Shown one piece after another: positions 15,234 to 19,950 of a DNA stretch of 19,950 nucleotides. The notes under the pieces were generated by a model, which was not told the origin of the DNA, ran no database searches, and saw only the letters and a program-made list of their open reading frames with translations. A program made the position numbers and the translations under genes. Source of the DNA: an uncultured Ktedonobacteraceae bacterium (GTDB lineage: Bacteria; Chloroflexota; Ktedonobacteria; Ktedonobacterales; Ktedonobacteraceae); the NCBI GenBank assembly GCA_955652655.1, contig CATPCK010000120.1:1-19950 (forward strand), written 5' to 3'. Positions within the stretch are counted from its first letter, which is position 1. The number at the start of each line of letters is the position of its first letter.

Positions 15234-16072
15234 ACGCTCTCGCTCATGACTTTGGAGAGGTGCCCATTCTGGCACACAAACACTATGAGGCCCCGTCGGT
15301 CTTTACGCCGGAGAACTTGCTGCGCGAGGCACGACGGCAAAAAGGACTCTCTGTGGGCACCATTCCAGCGGTCTGCGTGTTTGACCCTGACGGCGACCTG
15401 GTTGATTACCTTCATACTACCGACCGCTCTCACCGCCATCCAACCTGGGCATGCTATCACACTGTGCTTGAGACATTCGTGCAGGGCGAGATCGAGTATG
15501 GAATCGTTGGTCGCGTGGTGGGTGCTCCATTTGCGGTGCTGGTCGCCGAGGAATTGTTTGCATCCGGGTGCCAGTTGCTCATCAGTATCACCTCAGCCGG
15601 GCAAATCATCTCGATGGACCATCCGCCCTATGTCGTGTTGATCGAGCAAGCGCTGCGTGATGAGGGAACGAGCTATCATTATCTGCCACCTTCGCCCTAC
15701 AGTCATCTCGCCCCGGCTCTCAAAGAGATGATCTGCTCGACCTGGGATCACACCTGCGTACCCCTTTATACTGGAGCCAGTTGGACGACGGATGCGCCAT
15801 TCCGAGAAACAGAGGAGGCCATTGCGGCATGTCGAGCAAAGGACATTTTGGCGGTGGAAATGGAGGCAGCTGCCTTGTATGCTATGGCGAATGCCAGGCA
15901 GAAAGACATCATCTGTTTTGCTCATGTGACCAATCAAATGGGACAGACCGAGGGGGACTTTGAAAAGGGGCAGGCGCAGGGAAGCATGACTGCCCTGCAG
16001 GTGCTGCTTCAGACGGTGAAGGCCTGGCAAGCGGATGAACGTTCTCGAGGAGGAGAAAAACGTCACCTATGA
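15230..16072 (+). CDS. Nucleoside phosphorylase-fold protein (uridine phosphorylase-like), atypical
   Basis: 280 residues. The C-terminal half carries the nucleoside phosphorylase-I (PNP/UDP) signature: VEMEAAALYAMAN (residues about 209-221) followed by a VTNQMGQTE segment that parallels the IVNRTQQE region of uridine phosphorylases. The middle has GAPFAVLVAEELFASGCQLL, the usual helix leading to the central strand. The family splits nucleosides with phosphate, or hydrolyses them. Here the residues after the strand read ISITSAG, where phosphorylases usually have an R-x-G-T-T/S-G phosphate site, and no GDPxR motif is evident near the N-terminus. Phosphate use is therefore doubtful. The ATG at 15230 was preferred because GGAGGAA lies 9 bases upstream and it overlaps the previous stop (ATGA); an ATG at 15212 would add six residues and overlies that ribosome site. 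Confidence 0.75.
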   Translation: MNALAHDFGEVPILAHKHYEAPSVFTPENLLREARRQKGLSVGTIPAVCVFDPDGDLVDYLHTTDRSHRHPTWACYHTVLETFVQGEIEYGIVGRVVGAPFAVLVAEELFASGCQLLISITSAGQIISMDHPPYVVLIEQALRDEGTSYHYLPPSPYSHLAPALKEMICSTWDHTCVPLYTGASWTTDAPFRETEEAIAACRAKDILAVEMEAAALYAMANARQKDIICFAHVTNQMGQTEGDFEKGQAQGSMTALQVLLQTVKAWQADERSRGGEKRHL

Positions 16073-16117
16073 GGACGTATTACACGCAAAAGGTGGAGAC
16101 AGCAGGATCGATAGCTC

Positions 16118-16144
16118 ATCCCCACCACGGGCGACCACAAGGGT
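16118..16144 (-). repeat. Interspersed repeat, GACC-hairpin module
   Basis: Read on the minus strand this gives ACCCTTGTGGTCGCCCGTGG, with a GACC/GGTC hairpin. The ACCYTTGTGGTC core recurs in the gap at 6761-6772. It lies directly beside repeat copy B, so 16118-16232 looks like a composite element made of at least two modules. Confidence 0.4.
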
Positions 16145-16164
16145 CCCCTCCCCGCTCCACACCT

Positions 16165-16232
16165 CTCCCGCCCCTACGGTTCCTCCGTTGCTTTCTCGCT
16201 TGTTCCGCCCACGTTCGCTCAGGTTGGTGCCT
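16165..16232 (+). repeat. Interspersed intergenic repeat, copy B
   Basis: Gapless match to 14-81 (58 of 68 bases). It sits in the 312-base gap between the phosphorylase-like gene and the zinc-ribbon gene. The hairpin core ACGG (16176-16179) / CCGT (16185-16188) is preserved. Apart from this and the adjacent GACC module I see no gene in 16073-16384; a direct repeat TGGTACA (16304-16310, 16320-16326) is the only other structure noted. Confidence 0.6.
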
Positions 16233-16384
16233 CAGGAGCAATGATGAAGATGAAGAAAATAATGTGAGATATGAGGTAAGACATAGGAGATGCTGTATCC
16301 GTATGGTACACCTTATACGTGGTACAAGCAGAGTGTATTTCGCTCGCGACCTAAACAGCTTGCTTCTATTTTTGAGGTGAATCC

Positions 16385-16597
16385 ATGAACAATCAAACAC
16401 AACCTATAGATTCGAAGCTTTGCTCTCAATGTGGTGGAGAGTGTATCGCCTTTGCAATGGGCAGCAAACCCTTTGGACGGGTAAAGAGTGCTCTTGATCA
16501 GCAACAGCAGTTTTTGCCAATGGATGCGTTGATTTGTACATGCTGTGGGCACACAACTTTCTATACAAGAGAACCCGAAAAACTGCGGGCGCAATAG
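16385..16597 (+). CDS. Small zinc-ribbon protein
   Basis: 70 residues with two Cys pairs, C13-x-x-C16 (LCSQCGG) and C51-x-x-C54 (CTCCGH), 34 residues apart, the layout of a zinc ribbon. Extra Cys at 20 and 53 and His56 are nearby. Between them is an FGRVKSALDQQQQFLPMDALI stretch. Such short ribbons often bind nucleic acid or act as adaptors; the function here is unknown. GAGGTGA ends about 4 bases before the ATG, supporting translation. Convergent with the helicase gene, leaving 55 bases that hold no obvious terminator. Confidence 0.75.
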   Translation: MNNQTQPIDSKLCSQCGGECIAFAMGSKPFGRVKSALDQQQQFLPMDALICTCCGHTTFYTREPEKLRAQ

Positions 16598-16652
16598 CTT
16601 TTGGGTACAACAGTTCGCTGACCTGAAAACCGGTGTCGATGTGCCAGATTAT

Positions 16653-19199
16653 TTACTCCAGGGTGTCGATATCTTCTTCGGCGTCGAGGGGGATTTCTTC
16701 GTCGCCGATTTGGATCGCCATCGAGGGAACCGTGCGGCTCTGGACAATAATCCCGTGCAATAGAGAGGTGGAAGCTTGCGCCAGCATTGGTCGCAGGCGT
16801 TCCATACGTTCACGCTGGATCACCAATTGTCCGGCGCGATTCCTGGCGTTGGCGGCGGCAGAGCGCTCGTTAGCTACGCCTTCGGTCAATACTGGCGAGT
16901 CCTGCTCCCAAACATCACGAGCGTCGAGCACCTGGCCTACGGCAGATTGCACCTGTTGCAATAGATCTATGGTTTGATTGAGCAACATTAAGAGATCACC
17001 TTCGGCGAGGTCTATGCGCCGGAGCAATCCACCCAGCGACATGCCGCGCGACCATGCTAACGCCACACCATGAAAATCGGGGACAATACCGGGGGTAAAA
17101 TTGATACTGGCGCGTTCTTCGATGCCGTGAACACGCTGCTCTATACGCCACAACTCGCCGCGTACACGCTTGAGGCTGGTGTTGAGTACATCACGATTAT
17201 TCTGACGGCGATCGTTATCAAAGGTAAACCAGCTACAGACTTCGGCGAGTTCGCCTGCCGTCAGTTCATCGAGGACTCCGATCATCATGAGCTCAATGAT
17301 CAGCACGCCGGAGGGGTGGAAGATACCGCGCAGTAGACGTCCTTTGACCGTCAGCCTGTCATCCTGTCCAATGTAACCAAGGGCACGCAGAGCAAAAATA
17401 GTGCCATCGAGTTCCGCCGCGCCCGCACGACTGAGGGGATACGCACCTATCGAGCGGCGGCGTCTCTCTAAAGCTTGTGTCGCGCCTTCAACAGCCTTGG
17501 CGCGTTTCTTATTTTCCTTCTTTTTGCCGGTGTGATAACGCATCTCCAGCCTCTCCAGGCGCACCCTTTCGCGCTGTTCCCACAGGAGGTAGCGCTGGTA
17601 CTCACGTAGGCTGGAGGCACAAATGCGGCGCAGGTGCTGTACGTCGCCTGGACGCCAGAGATTGAGCACCGAGTTATAGCGAATGATGAATGAACTGGTG
17701 ACCGGCTGGAGTTCAGCAGTAATACGCTGGAATGAGCTTTCAAATGGCTCCCATGGTGAGTAGGGTATGATGGCGGCCCCATGAATATCCATGCCGCGCC
17801 TACCGGCCCGGCCTGTCAACTGGCGATACTCGTTGGGCGTAAGCAAGCGCATCTCCTGGCCATCAAATTTGCTCAGGCTTCCGACGACGACCGAACGCGC
17901 GGGCATGTTCACCCCAAGGGCAAGCGTATCTGTGGCAAATACCGCGCGGAGGTGTCCCCTGGCAAACAGTGTCTCTACCAGAACCTTCAAACCCGGCAAC
18001 AAGCCGGCGTGATGGAAGGCGAGGCCACGCGGGAGCAGTTCGGTCAAGGCGTAGACCTGCTGGAGGCTGCGGTCTTCTTTTGGCAGTTGCTCAAGCCAGA
18101 TACCAACTTCTGCTTTGATGAGTTCCTGCTCTTCCGGCGTGGTAAAGAGATGGAGCGCGGCGCTCATCGCTGCCTCCTCAACAACGCGACGTCCTGGCAG
18201 GAAGTAGAGGCAAGGCAGCAGATCGGCTTCGCGCAAGACGGTAAGTATCTCACCTGGTTCCGGCGCCTTGCGCGGAGCAGGTTTTCTGGTTCGTTGCTTT
18301 TCGTTATCCCGCGCTTCCGTTGAGGTCTGCGTATCATTGGCAAGCAAAGACCTTTGCGACGCTCTACTTCTATTTCCACGTCCATGCCAAAAATCGTCCT
18401 CATCCTCTTCGTCTTCATCGTACAGCGAGGCACGATTGCGTCCCATCATTTGCGCTATCTTGGCCTCACCGCCTATGTCAGGGAAACGTTCGATGCGCTG
18501 TCCGCCGGCGTCCTGCACCAGGTGAAGTTTATTATCGAGAAAGTAGTAATGTTCCAGGGGGACCGCGCGCTGCTCGTGCACGACCAGTGAGATAGGGCGG
18601 TGCACGCGGCTGATCCAGTCAGCCAGGTCTTCAGCATTGCTGACCGTCGCGGAAAGGCCGACGAGTTGCACATGCGGCGGAGAACAAATAATTGCCTCTT
18701 CCCAGACAGGGCCGCGACCAATATCGCTCAGGTAGTGGAGTTCATCAAAAATGACGAAGCCAACGTCGGCCAGCGAGGAGGGAATCGGGTTCTCATCACT
18801 TGTGAAGCGCTCTCCGCCTTCTTCCAGAAGCATATTGCGATAGACCTCGGTTGTCATGATGACGACGGAGGCGCGGCTGTGCTCGACGATATCACCCGTC
18901 ACAAGGCCAACGGAATCATAGCCGTAGATTTCGCGCAGGTCGCGGTATTTCTGATTGGAGAGGGCCTTAAGGGGGGTGGTATAGATGACGCGCTGATTGC
19001 GCTGCTGCGCGAGCCAGATGGCAAATTCCGCGACGAGTGTTTTTCCTGTGCCGGTTGGTGCGGCTACCATGACCGATTGCCCTTGTGCGAGTTCAGCAAT
19101 GGCCTCTAGTTGAAATGAATCGAGGGGAAACGGATAACGTGCTACGAATGTTTGTATACCCGCCAGGGTTTCGCTTCCTGCCTCCACTTGCTTGTCCAT
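16653..19199 (-). CDS. Ski2/Mtr4-like DExH-box RNA helicase
   Basis: 848 residues. Motif I is APTGTGKT (residues 47-54), motif Ia TTPLKALSNQK, motif II DELH (152-155), motif III SAT (183-185), motif V TDTLALGVNMPAR (about 423-435) and motif VI QLTGRAGRRG (460-469). The C-terminal third matches the DSHCT-type helical region of Ski2/Mtr4 relatives (LDELTAGELAEVCSWFTFDND). These ATP-driven 3'-5' helicases unwind RNA in turnover or processing. A low-complexity insertion (about 255-318) with an acidic run (DEDEEDEDD) followed by an Arg/Lys-rich part separates the two RecA domains. The ATG at 19199 was chosen over an in-frame ATG at 19298: a promoter (19239-19267) lies between them and GAGG precedes the shorter form, although it is close to the ATG. 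Confidence 0.92.
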   Translation of the reverse strand: MDKQVEAGSETLAGIQTFVARYPFPLDSFQLEAIAELAQGQSVMVAAPTGTGKTLVAEFAIWLAQQRNQRVIYTTPLKALSNQKYRDLREIYGYDSVGLVTGDIVEHSRASVVIMTTEVYRNMLLEEGGERFTSDENPIPSSLADVGFVIFDELHYLSDIGRGPVWEEAIICSPPHVQLVGLSATVSNAEDLADWISRVHRPISLVVHEQRAVPLEHYYFLDNKLHLVQDAGGQRIERFPDIGGEAKIAQMMGRNRASLYDEDEEDEDDFWHGRGNRSRASQRSLLANDTQTSTEARDNEKQRTRKPAPRKAPEPGEILTVLREADLLPCLYFLPGRRVVEEAAMSAALHLFTTPEEQELIKAEVGIWLEQLPKEDRSLQQVYALTELLPRGLAFHHAGLLPGLKVLVETLFARGHLRAVFATDTLALGVNMPARSVVVGSLSKFDGQEMRLLTPNEYRQLTGRAGRRGMDIHGAAIIPYSPWEPFESSFQRITAELQPVTSSFIIRYNSVLNLWRPGDVQHLRRICASSLREYQRYLLWEQRERVRLERLEMRYHTGKKKENKKRAKAVEGATQALERRRRSIGAYPLSRAGAAELDGTIFALRALGYIGQDDRLTVKGRLLRGIFHPSGVLIIELMMIGVLDELTAGELAEVCSWFTFDNDRRQNNRDVLNTSLKRVRGELWRIEQRVHGIEERASINFTPGIVPDFHGVALAWSRGMSLGGLLRRIDLAEGDLLMLLNQTIDLLQQVQSAVGQVLDARDVWEQDSPVLTEGVANERSAAANARNRAGQLVIQRERMERLRPMLAQASTSLLHGIIVQSRTVPSMAIQIGDEEIPLDAEEDIDTLE

Positions 19200-19238
19200 A
19201 ACCTCTTCTTTTGTGTTGTATATTATGTTTACTGCCTC

Positions 19239-19267
19239 ATTGTAACACGTCCTGGCAGGATGAACAA
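19239..19267 (-). promoter_or_regulatory. Putative promoter of the helicase gene
   Basis: On the minus strand, -35 TTGTTC (19262-19267, 3/6) and -10 TACAAT (19239-19244, 5/6) with a 17-base spacer. Start predicted near 19232, giving a leader of about 33 bases to the ATG at 19199. This supports the internal start for the helicase. Confidence 0.4.
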
Positions 19268-19390
19268 GCATCAGTTTGGTCCTGTACTCTTCCCTCATTG
19301 CTTTTCACGCATTACAATTACAATAATGTCAGGTAACTATTCATGGCTCTTTTAAGGTCAGGTTGTTTGGGGGAAAGGGATGGATCGTAC

Positions 19391-19410
19391 CCATAGGGGC
19401 GGGAGTGGCA
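19391..19410 (-). repeat. Interspersed intergenic repeat, short inverted fragment (copy C)
   Basis: The reverse complement matches 18 of 20 bases at positions 9-28 of the window, i.e. the start of copy A. It lies in the divergent gap between the helicase and nnr, upstream of the nnr ribosome site. Confidence 0.45.
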
Positions 19411-19441
19411 TGTTATACCAGAATTGGGAGAATATATATAT

Positions 19442-19950
19442 ATGAAAATCGTTACTGTTGATGAGATGCGCGCGTTGGAGACACGGGCGGCGCAGGAGTA
19501 TGGCCTGACCTCACCGATATTGATGGAGAACGCAGGCAGAAGTGCCGCCGAGATACTGGCGCGCTATATTGCTGAAAAAGATGGCCAGAAACGCTCGCTC
19601 GATGCTCTGGAGTTTCTCGTGTTGGTCGGCCCTGGCAACAATGGCGGAGATGGCATGGTAATGGCACGCTACCTGGAACAATGGGGTGGCCATATCAGCG
19701 CCTATCGCTGGAAAGAACAGCAGCTGACGGTTCACGGACGGGAGATCGCGACGGAGGATGTGGCGGCGAAACTGGAAGAGGCGCTTCACCAGTGCGACTA
19801 CGTGCTCGATGCATTGTTGGGAACGGGGCATTCGCGTCCCCTGCCAGATAGTATGCGTTCACTGCTGGGGCGCGTGAACCAGGAGCGTGAGAAGCGCGAT
19901 ACGCTGCGAATTGTAGCAGTCGATCTTCCGACAGGGCTGAACTCAGATAC
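19442..19950 (+). CDS. nnr: NAD(P)HX epimerase/dehydratase (Nnr), N-terminal part, cut by window end
   Basis: 169 complete codons are visible and the frame stays open to the window edge. It matches the YjeF N-terminal (NAD(P)HX epimerase) domain: MKIVTVDEMRALE start, SPILMENAGRSAAE, the nucleotide-binding GPGNNGGDGMVMARYL (residues 63-78), VLDALLGTGHSRPL and VAVDLPTGLNSDT. This domain interconverts the R and S forms of hydrated NAD(P)H so that the dehydratase can repair it. In bacteria it is usually fused to an ATP/ADP-dependent dehydratase domain, which would lie beyond the window. The ribosome site GGGAG (19426-19430) is 11 bases from the ATG, separated by an (AT)6 run. It is divergent from the helicase gene. 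Confidence 0.93.
   Translation, partial: MKIVTVDEMRALETRAAQEYGLTSPILMENAGRSAAEILARYIAEKDGQKRSLDALEFLVLVGPGNNGGDGMVMARYLEQWGGHISAYRWKEQQLTVHGREIATEDVAAKLEEALHQCDYVLDALLGTGHSRPLPDSMRSLLGRVNQEREKRDTLRIVAVDLPTGLNSD

Noticed and set aside
16300..16326. CGTAT...ATACG and TGGTACA repeats as a regulator site for the zinc-ribbon gene
   Set aside because: Short repeats in a low-complexity stretch, with no convincing promoter to anchor them.
16116..16400. 94-codon minus-strand ORF containing GGDPCGRPWWG
   Set aside because: It spans the intergenic repeat; the peptide comes from translating the repeat hairpin rather than from a protein family.
18600..19109. 169-codon plus-strand ORF opposite the helicase
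   Set aside because: Antisense to conserved helicase motifs I to III; no motif of its own.
19200..19298. Longer helicase start at 19298
   Set aside because: It lies upstream of the predicted promoter and adds residues with no helicase similarity; the ATG at 19199 has GAGG just ahead of it.
1..19950. CRISPR array, tRNA, rRNA, transposase or phage genes
   Set aside because: No regularly spaced repeats, no tRNA- or rRNA-like sequence recognised by eye, and no ORF with transposase, integrase or capsid motifs.

Overview
The window looks like chromosomal DNA from a Gram-positive-like, lipoprotein-rich bacterium of the Chloroflexota, most plausibly the Ktedonobacteria. This is an inference from gene content and style: lipoprotein-anchored solute-binding proteins, long Ser/Thr kinases with one membrane pass and an outside domain, Asp-box and YVTN propellers, a Ski2-like helicase, many TTG/GTG starts, moderate GC, and intergenic hairpin repeats. 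There is no rRNA, tRNA, CRISPR array, transposase or phage gene. | Layout. 1-2577 (+): a lipoprotein with six Asp boxes (a sialidase/Ycf48-type propeller) and a membrane-anchored YVTN propeller, transcribed together from a good sigma70-type promoter at 197-225. 2584-5146 (-): an ABC exporter pair (ATPase then permease), ending only 6 bp from the convergent propeller gene. 5357-8729 (+): a carbohydrate-type ABC importer (solute-binding lipoprotein plus two permeases, no ATPase), preceded by a possible 26-codon leader ORF. 8753-13843 (-): a Ser/Thr kinase, a paralogous kinase lacking its catalytic residues, and a small membrane protein, closely spaced and probably one transcript. 14217-16072 (+): a DoxX-like membrane protein, a small membrane protein and an unusual nucleoside-phosphorylase-fold protein, the last two overlapping by ATGA. 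16385-16597 (+): a small zinc-ribbon protein. 16653-19199 (-): a Ski2/Mtr4-type helicase. 19442-end (+): the start of Nnr, the NAD(P)HX repair enzyme, cut by the window edge. | The strongest unexpected signal is the kinase/pseudokinase operon. The two proteins share the same architecture (N-terminal kinase fold, long Pro/Ser/Thr linker, a conserved motif just inside the membrane, one transmembrane helix, and a related concanavalin-like outside domain). The upstream protein has every catalytic residue. The downstream one has lost the ATP-binding lysine (to Arg), the HRD aspartate (to Asn) and the DFG aspartate (to Gly) at exactly equivalent positions. This suggests a two-component receptor in which a dead partner regulates a live kinase. 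| Other points of interest are mosaic intergenic repeats (four places in the window), inverted or direct repeats sitting on several predicted promoters, two candidate leader ORFs, and an (AT)6 tract between the Shine-Dalgarno and start of nnr.
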